Shown piece by piece: positions 55,720 through 63,677 of a DNA stretch of 64,000 bases. Each line of letters begins with the position of its first letter. Positions within the stretch are counted from its first letter, which is position 1. The notes below the pieces were generated by a model. That model worked only from the letters and a program-made list of their open reading frames with translations, ran no database searches and was not told where the DNA came from. The position numbers and the translations under genes are program-made. The DNA is from Oscillospiraceae bacterium (GTDB lineage: Bacteria; Bacillota; Clostridia; Oscillospirales; Acutalibacteraceae): the NCBI GenBank assembly GCA_031266365.1, contig JAISBE010000019.1, positions 1 through 64,000 on the forward strand, read 5' to 3'.

Positions 55720-56140
55720 GATATCAACTTCCTTTCCTTTTTAAAAAAATTTGTCCCTAATGGCGAAATGCACGCCTAAATGCAATTAAGTTAATTTTGC
55801 CAAGTGATATGCTTATAATTTTATTACACAATAAAGTACTTGTCAATAGGTATGATAAAAGTTTTCACTACATGCCTTACAGTCAGACCCTGTTGCTGTC
55901 GCAGTTGATTCATCTGAGCGAGCTCGTTTTCAAACAAAAGTAGGCTGTAGATCGCTGGGTCACCACGCTATAACTCCTCTGTGCTACAGTATGCGTAGTC
56001 CCACATGCGTGCTAACGACTGAACAGTAGTATCGCTGTGTACGCTGCTTGGGCTTTATGTTTCACTCGAGCCACCAACCAAGTAGCGTTTTCAGTCCAGG
56101 TTATGCATCAACCAGCCGTTGTGACTAAGGTCCAGAGTCT
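55720..56140. other. Intergenic region with promoter of island gene 7
   Basis: The AT-rich part (55720-55870) holds the 5' UTR and promoter. The remainder up to 56140 is GC-richer and without a recognisable gene. Confidence 0.5.
55818..55846 (-). promoter_or_regulatory. Promoter of island gene 7
   Basis: Minus strand TTGACA (55846-55841), 17 bases and TAAAAT (55823-55818). The promoter region is nearly identical to that of island gene 10. Confidence 0.72.
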
Positions 56141-57100
56141 CTACACGCTAAAAGGTACATCTGCCACTATAGTATGACCCGCCGCTGTATGTGCATAGCT
56201 GTGAGGGTCAACCGTAGTTAAACGTACCGGGATCGAACCGTGATCTCTGTTCCCAAATCGGCGTGTACTGGTCCACGATTTTGCCTCAGCTTGGCTGACG
56301 GCGACCGTTCGGAACGTGTAATCTCCAGGGCCTAAAGCAGAGCGCAAGGATAAAGCATCGCCCGGCGATTTCACGACCAGGCACGCGGGCGGCGAATCCG
56401 GCTTATCAGTGTTATTTATAGGCACTAGCTCCCCTCTGCTGTTTAATACGAAAGTCACGGCCACGCAGCCGTTCAGCGACTGACTGAATTCATTCAGTGC
56501 GTCGTGATGTAAATGCACCTCAGTATTTCGCACCGTCACCATACTTTCCCCAAACGTAGTCGAGTGCCAGTACCGCCGTTCTCCATCGTGCTCGGGGTTC
56601 ACATCGACGTTTACGCACAGCGCATCCATCCGGCGCGCCGCGCGGGCCCGCTGAACGCTGTTGTAGTGTTTTGTTGGGAGAGGCGCCCTCGGTTGGAGTT
56701 GCCACTCCGGAGCTCCGTTGTTCCATGTTGCATCCGACATACTCTTCTCTGTCCAATATTTGGCCATTACACTGTAGTTTCCGGGAATCACTTCCCATTC
56801 GTTTATCAGCCATTGTCCTGTCACAAGACCATTTACCTGGGGTTCTCCTTGATCCGAATCGATTGCCATCCACTCCTTAGTGCTGTCATTGTAGACTCGG
56901 TATGACACCGGGCTTAACCGTTCCGCTTCGAGACCGAGGGCATCATCTCTTCGCAGGTGTACTCGCAGGCGCCGACCTATATGGGATACGTGTAGGTCCA
57001 TCCCTGCACTGATCGTCGCTGAAGTGGATATCGTACCAGCGGCTAACATAGCCGCAAAAGCAAGGGGAATGATTCGTTTTGTGTGATTCATGGTATTCAT
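56141..57100 (-). CDS. Island secreted protein 8, two modules
   Basis: A 319-residue protein with signal MNTMNHTKRIIPLAFAAML. Module 1: DLHVSHIGRRLRVHLR, SYRVYNDSTKEWMAI, EVIPGNYSVMAKY. Module 2: MVTVRNTEVHLHHD, VTFVLNSRGELVPIN, ALGPGDYTFRTVAV. Unlike proteins 2, 7 and 9 the mature part is poor in Cys. An acidic and His-rich loop (VNVDVNPEHDGERRYWHS) separates the modules. The leader and promoter match those of gene 6. Confidence 0.8.
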   Translation of the reverse strand: MNTMNHTKRIIPLAFAAMLAAGTISTSATISAGMDLHVSHIGRRLRVHLRRDDALGLEAERLSPVSYRVYNDSTKEWMAIDSDQGEPQVNGLVTGQWLINEWEVIPGNYSVMAKYWTEKSMSDATWNNGAPEWQLQPRAPLPTKHYNSVQRARAARRMDALCVNVDVNPEHDGERRYWHSTTFGESMVTVRNTEVHLHHDALNEFSQSLNGCVAVTFVLNSRGELVPINNTDKPDSPPACLVVKSPGDALSLRSALGPGDYTFRTVAVSQAEAKSWTSTRRFGNRDHGSIPVRLTTVDPHSYAHTAAGHTIVADVPFSV

Positions 57101-57633
57101 GATATCAGCTTCCTTTCGTCTTATAAATTTAAGCCGCCTAGGTGCTAACTATTCTTGCTGTGGCGTTAAAAGCTTATTACCTTAGACGGCCATATCAGTA
57201 TTTTAGCATATTGCTAAGCACTCGTCAATAAAATAGCAAAAGTTTTTCACTAAATACATGGTAAATAGTGGGTAATTATATCCTTTCAAAACACGGTGTT
57301 ATAATGTGTCGATGTTGTGAATACGTCCCCTGAGCATTGACTGCTCGCGCCACCGAATGGCATACTTACTCTCCGGACAGCATCTTGAGGCGTTGGATAC
57401 GACGGTCAGGTCTTCTCCCAGTTGGACGATTAACTGCATATTCAGGTCATAGATGCTACGCTTTTAAGGCACCCAGCTGCTGGCCGTCACCCACACATAT
57501 TCCTAGCGTCGCGGGGTAAGCCCTCTTTCCCGATTTTTGCTCATTTAAACCACTTTATACAGCCAGACGTTATACATATGTCAGCTAGAAACTCGCCGCA
57601 CACCAGATGATATCGGCTAGCTTCGCCCGCATC
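57101..57633. other. Intergenic region with promoter of island gene 8
   Basis: The first 170 bases are the AT-rich leader and promoter. Bases 57270-57633 are GC-richer with no gene recognised. Confidence 0.5.
57200..57228 (-). promoter_or_regulatory. Promoter of island gene 8
   Basis: Minus strand TTGACG (57228-57223), 17 bases and TAAAAT (57205-57200). Confidence 0.65.
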
Positions 57634-58209
57634 TTACTCGTCGTGCTTGTTCATCGGATCCGTTTCACCGTCACCTATCGTGACCACTACGTACTGAGCT
57701 CTCGCGTGCTCAGCTTTTGCTTCTCGTTCTGCAGCCGGCCATTGCCACGGGTTAAAGAACCCGGTCAGCAGCATGAGCGGTGCTGTAGTATTGAGCCACC
57801 AGGGATCGTATGTGCTTGGAACGGTGCATCCCATTTCACCATTCTTGACGTTCATGCAGCATACAGCATATTTGCCAGATTCAGTGAGGTGCCAATCCGC
57901 TATTCCTTGCTCTCCGATGGCCACCCAGTGGTCGCGAGGCAACTCGTGGCCCGACCCCCATAGGAGGCGACACGGTTCTGTTTGGCCTTCCTTCACGATG
58001 TACAGCAGTTCCACTGTGCCACCCTCATTTACTGTCGCAGGATCATCGGGGTGTTTCGCCCACACAACGTGAACTCCTCGCCCTTGTGCCGACGCACTTA
58101 AATCAAAGGTACCGTGAACTGTCCAGCTGGTTATTGGTATCATAGCAGCGGCTATACTAGCCGCTAAGGCAAAGGGAATAATGCGTTTTGTACGATTCAT
58201 GTTATTCAT
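57634..58209 (-). CDS. Island secreted protein 9, single module
   Basis: The shortest member at 191 residues. The signal MNNMNRTKRIIPFALAASI is followed by one module (DLSASAQGRGVHVVWA, ELLYIVKEGQTEPCRL, HLTESGKYAVCCMNV). A Trp/Pro-rich segment (YDPWWLNTTAP, FFNPWQWPAAE) and a charged C-terminus ending in a conserved beta strand (AQYVVVTIGDGE) follow. It has four Cys, two of them adjacent (CC). It shows that a single module is a viable unit. Confidence 0.78.
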   Translation of the reverse strand: MNNMNRTKRIIPFALAASIAAAMIPITSWTVHGTFDLSASAQGRGVHVVWAKHPDDPATVNEGGTVELLYIVKEGQTEPCRLLWGSGHELPRDHWVAIGEQGIADWHLTESGKYAVCCMNVKNGEMGCTVPSTYDPWWLNTTAPLMLLTGFFNPWQWPAAEREAKAEHARAQYVVVTIGDGETDPMNKHDE

Positions 58210-58311
58210 GATATCGACTTCCTTTCGTTTTTAAAAATTTGTCCTTACTGGCGAAATGACCTCCAAAGGTTGCTAGGTTAACTTAACTTCTCCAGTCAGT
58301 ATAGTTATAAT

Positions 58312-58339
58312 TTTATATTAATTGTAAGGTAATTGTCAA
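58312..58339 (-). promoter_or_regulatory. Promoter of island gene 9
   Basis: Minus strand TTGACA (58339-58334), 16 bases and TATAAA (58317-58312). The surrounding 100 bases are very similar to the gene 5 leader. Confidence 0.68.
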
Positions 58340-58585
58340 TAGTATAGTAAAATATTTTCACAATATTAGCGTTAATAGCGCAATCGTAGCGCGCTAATCT
58401 CAATGATGTGAACTATCATCCTCGACCTCCATCGGCGGGCCCCGTTACCTCTTCTGATATTATGCGGTGATCGACACGCAAACGAGCGACCGTTAAGTTG
58501 CCTGGCCGACAAACAAGCATAAATTTAGAATTTCTTGAACGACAAAAGTCTGCGTAATTCTTCCTCTATCTAACGGATGGATTTC

Positions 58586-59551
58586 CTACGTATTGACTGT
58601 GAAGTGTATTTCGGTCACGGGCCCATCATGGGCGGCGGCGAGGGGACAGCCGAATTCGTCGAAGGGCGTCGATTTAAAGAACACTCCCGGGAGTGATATT
58701 TGTTGCCTTTTTTCCCATGGCATACGAAATTTGGTCCGTTTTGCGAGCTCTTGTTCGCTCATAGCTGTCTGTACATATGTGTAAAATCCGGGCTTCATTT
58801 GACATTGAATGTGTACCCCGCTGCTGACGGACGAAGCTACTATTGCCGCTGGCAGTGAAGCAGGTTTTAAATCATTCGACAGTATTATAGGCCGGCCCTT
58901 GGCATCCAATATGCATGAAACCATAGTCTTTCGATCTGTTGGATCGTATGAGCAGACCCCTGGGTTTCGGCTGAGGTCTACCGTCGAACCGTTAACCGTA
59001 ACTACAGTTCTACCGTTTCCGTCTACGCAGCTGTGTTGCTCGTGCGTCATCGATCTACCTGCCGTGCAACACACTCGCTCCACTAGTGCGTTTTGCTCTC
59101 TCCCGGCCCTTGCAACGTCAGCCAAGCAGTGATTTGCTGGGCAAAAGATTCGCTGCTTATTAACGTTAAAATCATCGCGGGCATCTCTACCAGGCCTCTC
59201 TCTGACTATGGCACCCGGCCACGACTGCAGCACTACCCAGTACACTCCAGGTGATAGATCAAAAGTTTCCAAGTGATCACCTCCCCCATGCACCAGTACA
59301 TAATCCATCTTCGCGCTCCCTCCACCGAGGCAAGGTAATGAGTTAGCACTATTTTCTAGGAAAACACGCACAGCAGCCGGAGGATTGCCACAGCCGGTCA
59401 TGCGAACTAAGATCTCCACTCTTGACTGATGTACGGAAACTTGCAGAATATTTTCTGCACTCACTGGTGCACCTGTTGATATAGTAGCAGCGGTTAATGC
59501 AGCCATAAAAGCAAGAGAAATAACGCGTTTCGTGCGATTCATGTTATTCAT
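58586..59551 (-). CDS. Island secreted protein 10, two modules
   Basis: A 321-residue protein at the right edge of the island. The signal MNNMNRTKRVISLAF ends near APVSA. Module 1: LQVSVHQSRVEILVR, MDYVLVHGGGDHLET, DLSPGVYWVVLQSW. Module 2: VVTVNGSTVDLSRN, VSCILDAKGRPIILS, QMKPGFYTYVQTAM. It has eight or more Cys in the mature part, including CFCP-less pairs such as RVCCTAG. The C-terminal strand VTEIHFTVNT matches the end strands of the relatives. Confidence 0.8.
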   Translation of the reverse strand: MNNMNRTKRVISLAFMAALTAATISTGAPVSAENILQVSVHQSRVEILVRMTGCGNPPAAVRVFLENSANSLPCLGGGSAKMDYVLVHGGGDHLETFDLSPGVYWVVLQSWPGAIVRERPGRDARDDFNVNKQRIFCPANHCLADVARAGREQNALVERVCCTAGRSMTHEQHSCVDGNGRTVVTVNGSTVDLSRNPGVCSYDPTDRKTMVSCILDAKGRPIILSNDLKPASLPAAIVASSVSSGVHIQCQMKPGFYTYVQTAMSEQELAKRTKFRMPWEKRQQISLPGVFFKSTPFDEFGCPLAAAHDGPVTEIHFTVNT

Positions 59552-59648
59552 GATATCGACTTCCTTTCGTTTTTAAAAAATTTGCTCCTTCCAGCGCAAT
59601 CCATGCCTAAATGCAATTAAGTTAATTTTGCCAAGTGATATGTTTATA

Positions 59649-59677
59649 ATTTTATCACACAATAAAGTATTTGTCAA
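59649..59677 (-). promoter_or_regulatory. Promoter of island gene 10, right border of the island
   Basis: Minus strand TTGACA (59677-59672), 17 bases and TAAAAT (59654-59649). Island-like sequence ends about 25 bases further right, 100 bases before the tRNA-Leu gene. Confidence 0.72.
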
Positions 59678-59798
59678 TAGCATGACAAAAAATATAAGCT
59701 TAACACACCTAAATTTATATCGATATATTTTTTAAAGGATTCAATAAAAAACTAACTTGAAATTTTTTAAATTTCAAGTTATAATATTAATAGAAAAT

Positions 59799-59884
59799 GC
59801 CGATGTGGTGGAATTGGCAGACACACCGCACTCAAAATGCGACGGATCTGATCCGTGCCGGTTCAAGTCCGGCCATCGGTACCA
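59799..59884 (+). tRNA. tRNA-Leu (anticodon CAA)
   Basis: The 86-base sequence folds as a class II tRNA. The acceptor stem is GCCGATG with CATCGGT, the anticodon loop CTCAAAA gives CAA, a variable arm CGGATCTGATCCG is present, and the T arm is GCCGGTTCAAGTCCGGC. CCA is encoded. Confidence 0.93.
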
Positions 59885-59915
59885 ATTATAAGTGAAATTT
59901 CAGCAAACCCCATTT

Positions 59916-59992
59916 CGAGGTGTAGCTCAGTTTGGTTGAGCGCTACGTTCGGGACGTAGAGGCCGCAGGTTCAAGTCCTGTCACCTCGACCA
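59916..59992 (+). tRNA. tRNA-Pro (anticodon CGG)
   Basis: A 77-base tRNA with acceptor CGAGGTG/CACCTCG, anticodon stem-loop CTACG-TTCGGGA-CGTAG (anticodon CGG) and T arm GCAGGTTCAAGTCCTGT, and an encoded CCA end. Its last 12 bases overlap the stop and final codons of mnmG on the other strand. Confidence 0.93.
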
Positions 59993-61849
59993 ATCGATGT
60001 TATGCGAATGATTTTTGTTTAGCCAAATCAGCAATATAGAAATATCCGCCGGCGTTACGCCGGATATTCGCGAAGCTTGGCCGATGTTGTCTGGACGGGT
60101 TTTGGCAAGTTTTTCCATCGCTTCCAAGCGCAATCCTTGAATCTTATTGTAATCGATGTCATTAGGCAATTCTTTTGCCTCTAGCCGGCGCATCTCCTGA
60201 ATTTGCGCTAGCTGGCGGCGAATGTAGCCCTCGTACTTGACCTCGGTTTCCACTTGTTCCAGGATTTCTGGCGAAATTTCGGGTCTTGTTATGTCTATTG
60301 GCGATAGGATTTCGTAATTCAACTGCGGCCGACGGAGTAAATCGATGAGGTTAGTTCCGGAAATTATCTCGGATGTCCCATGCAAGGTTAATATATTGTT
60401 CACAATTTTTATTGGAGAAATTGTTACTTTTTTTATCCTCTCAATTTCTTCCATTTTTTTGTTACGCTTCATTTGAAAATTATGCCATCTGCTATCGGAT
60501 ATTAGCCCCAATTCGTAACCCAACGGCGTTAGGCGCTCTTCTGCGTTGTTCTGCCGCAAAATTAGTCTATATTCAGATCGCGAGGTCAACATTCGGTATG
60601 GATCACTAACGCCTTTCGCGGTTAAGTCATCAATCAAGGTGCCGATATATGAGCTTGCGCGGTCCAAAACAATGCGCTCTCTTCCAAGGACTTTTCTGGC
60701 AGCGTTAATGCCGGCAATCAACCCCTGTGCTGCAGCTTCTTCATAACCGGAGCTGCCGCTCAATTGACCCGCACAAAAAAGCCCCGGGTGATCAATGAAC
60801 TCCAATGACGAATTTAATTGCAGCGGGTCAATACAATCATATTCAATCGCATATGCCGGCCGCGTGATTTTAACGTCCTCTAAGCCCGGAATCGTGCGAT
60901 AAAGCTGCAATTGAACATCTTCCGGCAAAGACGACGACATCCCCTGGAGATACATCTCTTCGGTGTTTATCCCACAAGGTTCAACAAAAAGTTGGTGCCG
61001 CTCTCTTTCAGGAAAACGTGCGATTTTATCCTCAATGCTAGGACAATATCGAGGCCCGATTCCCTCTATTTGGCCTGAATAGAGCGGCGATCGATTTATA
61101 TTATCCAAAATAACTTTTTTTGTGTCTTGATTCGTCCAAGATATATGGCAAATCTCTAAATTTTTTATCTGCGCTGGATCTGTTTCACGGGAAAATGGTA
61201 TTATGTTTTCATCGCCAAACTGCACATCCATTTTTGAAAAATCAATGCTAGATTTTATCACCCTAGCGGGAGTGCCCGTTTTGAAGCGGCGTGTTTGCAA
61301 TTTTAGCTTTTTTAATGATCCGCCTAAAAAAGTGGCTGGAAAAATTCCATCCGGGCCACTACTGAATGAAGTTTCGCCGATAAAAATTTTGCTGTCGAGG
61401 TAGGTTCCCGTCGCAAGTATTACCGTTTTTGCAAAAAATACTGCGCCTGTGCGCGTCTTTACTAAATAATTAAAATTTTCGTTTAACGCTTTTTCCATGC
61501 CGACAACCTCGGCTTGTTTTAAATCTACGCCCGGCTGCAATTCCAATTTGTGCTTCATAATCTCGCCGTACTTCCGGCGGTCTATTTGCATCCTAAGCGA
61601 CTGAACCGCCGGGCCTTTACCTCTGTTCAGCATACGGCTCTGCAAGCAGCAAGCATCGGCAGTTTTTGCCATCTCGCCACCGAGCGCATCGATTTCAAAC
61701 ACCAATTGCCCCTTTGCAGTCCCTCCGATAGACGGATTACAAGGGCAATTTCCAACTGCATCCATATTTATCGTAAACACGGAGGTCTTGCACCTCAATT
61801 TAGCCGCAACAAGAGCCGCCTCTATGCCAGCATGTCCTGCACCTATCAC
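59981..61849 (-). CDS. mnmG: tRNA uridine-5-carboxymethylaminomethyl modification enzyme MnmG (GidA); 5' end irregular
   Basis: An FAD enzyme that, with MnmE, modifies the wobble uridine of several tRNAs. GAGHAGIEAALVAAKL (FAD binding), NPSIGGTAKGQLV, MQIDRRKYG, GTYLDSKIF and the C-terminal ISGVTPADISILLIWL are diagnostic. From the GTG at 61849 the protein has 622 residues but lacks the first beta strand. The codons before it in frame encode DDYDVIV, exactly the expected N-terminus, yet contain no ATG, GTG or TTG before a stop at 61885-61883. An ATG with a GGTGGTG ribosome site is at 61880, one base out of frame. Either an ATT/ATA start is used, or there is a frameshift or an assembly error. 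Confidence 0.9.
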   Translation of the reverse strand: MIGAGHAGIEAALVAAKLRCKTSVFTINMDAVGNCPCNPSIGGTAKGQLVFEIDALGGEMAKTADACCLQSRMLNRGKGPAVQSLRMQIDRRKYGEIMKHKLELQPGVDLKQAEVVGMEKALNENFNYLVKTRTGAVFFAKTVILATGTYLDSKIFIGETSFSSGPDGIFPATFLGGSLKKLKLQTRRFKTGTPARVIKSSIDFSKMDVQFGDENIIPFSRETDPAQIKNLEICHISWTNQDTKKVILDNINRSPLYSGQIEGIGPRYCPSIEDKIARFPERERHQLFVEPCGINTEEMYLQGMSSSLPEDVQLQLYRTIPGLEDVKITRPAYAIEYDCIDPLQLNSSLEFIDHPGLFCAGQLSGSSGYEEAAAQGLIAGINAARKVLGRERIVLDRASSYIGTLIDDLTAKGVSDPYRMLTSRSEYRLILRQNNAEERLTPLGYELGLISDSRWHNFQMKRNKKMEEIERIKKVTISPIKIVNNILTLHGTSEIISGTNLIDLLRRPQLNYEILSPIDITRPEISPEILEQVETEVKYEGYIRRQLAQIQEMRRLEAKELPNDIDYNKIQGLRLEAMEKLAKTRPDNIGQASRISGVTPADISILLIWLNKNHSHNIDWSR

Positions 61850-62230
61850 TATAACGTCGTAGTCGTCCGCTATAATACATAATCACCACCATTAAAAATT
61901 TAAAAAAGCACAAACAAAGGTCGCCTGAGTATGTAAATATTATATTACAATAACTGTTATAAATAAACCCGACAATAAAACAAAAACAACGCCAAAAAGC
62001 AAGAATTTATATTTATGCAATTTAAAGCATATTGCCACTTGGATTTTGCATAAAAATGCAACGCCCGACTTATTTTGAGCTTGGCGAAAAATTTTTTACT
62101 AATAATAACATTTATTTCTTAAATTATATTGATAAATACTAAAATATATTAAATATATTTTCATTTCAAATGGTATTTTACGATAAACTGACCGGCGCAC
62201 ACATATATTAATATGAAAGGGTGGTCATTT
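61850..62230. other. Intergenic region before a GG-leader peptide gene
   Basis: AT-rich. TTGATA at 62129-62134 is followed 17 bases later only by AATATA, a weak promoter. The segment AATACTAAAATA resembles the orphan promoter at 62595. No gene recognised. Confidence 0.5.
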
Positions 62231-62422
62231 ATGGAAAAGGACACTAATGTTGAAGAGCAAAACATTCTACAGGCGAATGCGCTGGAAACAGAAATATTAA
62301 ACGAGGAAGATCTCGATGACGCAAGCGGGGGCTGCAGTTTGCCCAGACTAATCAAAGAAGCCAAGGATACGGTAAAAAATGCTGTAAAAGCTGCGGCTTG
62401 TGCCGTCATCGGCGCATTCTAA
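62231..62422 (+). CDS. GG-leader peptide with amphipathic helical core
   Basis: A 63-residue precursor. The ATG at 62231 follows GAAAGGGTGG. The acidic leader ends EILNEEDLDDASGG (GG at 33-34), the classic signal for C39 peptidase processing and export. The 29-residue core has a Cys directly after the cleavage site (C35) and another at C57. A Lys-rich amphipathic helix (RLIKEAKDTVKNAVKAA) and a hydrophobic end (CAVIGAF) follow. That profile fits an antimicrobial or membrane-active peptide better than the zinc-finger cargo of the 30-34 kb cluster. No modification, immunity or transporter gene is adjacent. Confidence 0.75.
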   Translation: MEKDTNVEEQNILQANALETEILNEEDLDDASGGCSLPRLIKEAKDTVKNAVKAAACAVIGAF

Positions 62423-62468
62423 GAAAAGGTCCAGCGCATTGACGGACGGAAGCATAAAAAATTTAAAC

Positions 62469-62502
62469 TGCGCGCAGGGTCGAATTAACGGCTCTGCGCG
62501 CA
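62469..62502. terminator. Hairpin after the GG-leader peptide
   Basis: TGCGCGCAG and CTGCGCGCA form a perfect 9-bp GC-rich stem. A T-rich stretch is found on the minus-strand side (TTTAAATTTTTT), so it could end transcription in either direction, more weakly on the plus strand. Confidence 0.55.
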
Positions 62503-62791
62503 TAAATTAAATAAGCTATCCTGAATTATTTCACACTGCCCCCGTTGATTATATGGCCAATTTATTAATCCGCCTGTGAAATTTAAGATTTTTATTAACA
62601 AATACTAAAATACATTATATAATAAATTATTATATATTTAATATACCAAATGCAGTTGAATACATTTTCTCTTAAAGCGGTACCTCACAATGAGCTGGCC
62701 TGAACACACTAGGCGAATAATCATAAAACTTAGTTCAAGCGACCTTTCGCATAATTTTGTGTGCCCTTGGCAATTACACATAAGCAAGTCG
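62503..62791. other. Spacer with an orphan promoter
   Basis: TTAACA (62595-62600), 17 bases and TATAAT (62618-62623) form a good plus-strand promoter. It is followed by CAGTTGAATACATTTTC, which resembles the sequence after the promoter at 31874 (CAGTTGAATATACTTTC). No ORF with a ribosome site follows, so a GG-peptide gene has probably been lost here. Confidence 0.55.
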
Positions 62792-63004
62792 TTATAGTTT
62801 AAAATCCTCGGCACTAAAATTTGGCATTTTTGCTTGCTCTTCTGGCACCCGCTTAAATGGGCTATATTTATATTTATTGCATCTTCGCGACGACGATGTC
62901 ATCGGCATCAAGCCTTTTTCGCACGAAATTATATCTTCACACTTTTTACTATAAACACAATAATAGCAAGAGGGAGTGATGTTTTTTCCAAAAAATTTTC
63001 GCAT
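62792..63004 (-). CDS. Small conserved Cys-rich protein of unknown function
   Basis: A 70-residue protein starting at ATG 63004, seven bases after AAAGGAGA. It contains C-x2-C (CYYC), then two further Cys (KKCEDIISC) and a fourth region RRCNKY, suggesting a metal site. The pattern FFGKNITPSCYYC, then YSPFKRVPE and SAEDFKL at the end, is one I recall from short conserved proteins of Oscillospirales. No function is known to me. The memory-based family match is the main support, together with the good ribosome site. Confidence 0.75.
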   Translation of the reverse strand: MRKFFGKNITPSCYYCVYSKKCEDIISCEKGLMPMTSSSRRCNKYKYSPFKRVPEEQAKMPNFSAEDFKL

Positions 63005-63677
63005 CAATGGCTCTCCTTTACTAAGTTTGGGCAGTGAATATTTATCTAGCTATTTAATTGAACAACAAGTACCACAGCGCTTACTTTACTGTGAATGATA
63101 CTAAGAAAGCGACGTGAATCACTTTTCTGCCGAAATCGGCGACATAATAAGAGAAAGTACGGCTTTTATGGTTAAACGAAGAATTATCGCACACCGCACT
63201 GAAATCGTTCTCATTTGAAATTACTCTCAAATACCATAGCAGCTAGTTTTTAGTACTTTTATGCTTTCAGCGCATAAGCAAACTTTGCCGATTTCACCCT
63301 TATTTAAAGTTAGCTTTGTCGTTTTTTTATATTAGGTTACTCTTGGCTGTTTTATATAAAAATTTAGCTTCTTCGATATCATCTTCATTTTAGCCATCCG
63401 CTGGCCGAATGCGCTAGACTGATATTTAACATTATCGCACCTATTTTTTTTCAAGAAATTTAGCAAAGTTCTCTAAAATTCTACTATAACTAATATGATT
63501 ATAGTTTTTCCTCCCTTAATAGGGAGGAAAACATCCAGGCTAGTTTGCATATTCAACTTATATTCGATCCATCTTTAAAGCGTCACCAATTTAGTCACGG
63601 TCTTTAAAATTTTTATCTTTTCAATCGCCGATCAAATTGGCACCATATTTCAGTGCTTTTGTGGCAAAAACCTCAGT
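63005..63677. other. Intergenic region downstream of groL
   Basis: No gene recognised. A 10-bp hairpin is at 63506-63531, listed separately. The rest is AT-rich without repeats. Confidence 0.5.
63506..63531. terminator. Hairpin downstream of groL
   Basis: TTTTCCTCCC pairs with GGGAGGAAAA around a six-base loop. It lies about 150 bases after the groL stop and has no long T-run in the minus direction, so terminator function is only probable. Confidence 0.5.

Larger units (their letters stand above)
46796..59702 (-). other. GC-rich island of ten paralogous secreted-protein genes
   Basis: All ten genes lie on the minus strand and begin with a nearly constant signal peptide (pattern MNxMNRxKRIISLAFAA). 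Mature parts are mostly dissimilar but share a module: strand V-x-G-x-x-V-x-V, then (I/V)xYVL-x-x-x-G-x-x-x-P(L/I), then L-x-x-G-x-Y-x-x-V. The DNA is visibly far more GC-rich than the flanks, except the 5' UTRs and promoters, which are AT-rich. No mobile-element gene is present. The island lies between a duplicated gene end and two tRNA genes. Confidence 0.85.

Noticed and set aside
46863..58072. Many long plus-strand ORFs opposite the island genes
   Set aside because: They mirror GC-rich coding sequence, have no signal peptides or ribosome sites, and the minus-strand genes are clearly real.
46796..59702. Prophage or integrative conjugative element
   Set aside because: No integrase, terminase, portal, capsid, relaxase or conjugation gene is present. 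All genes are secreted paralogues.
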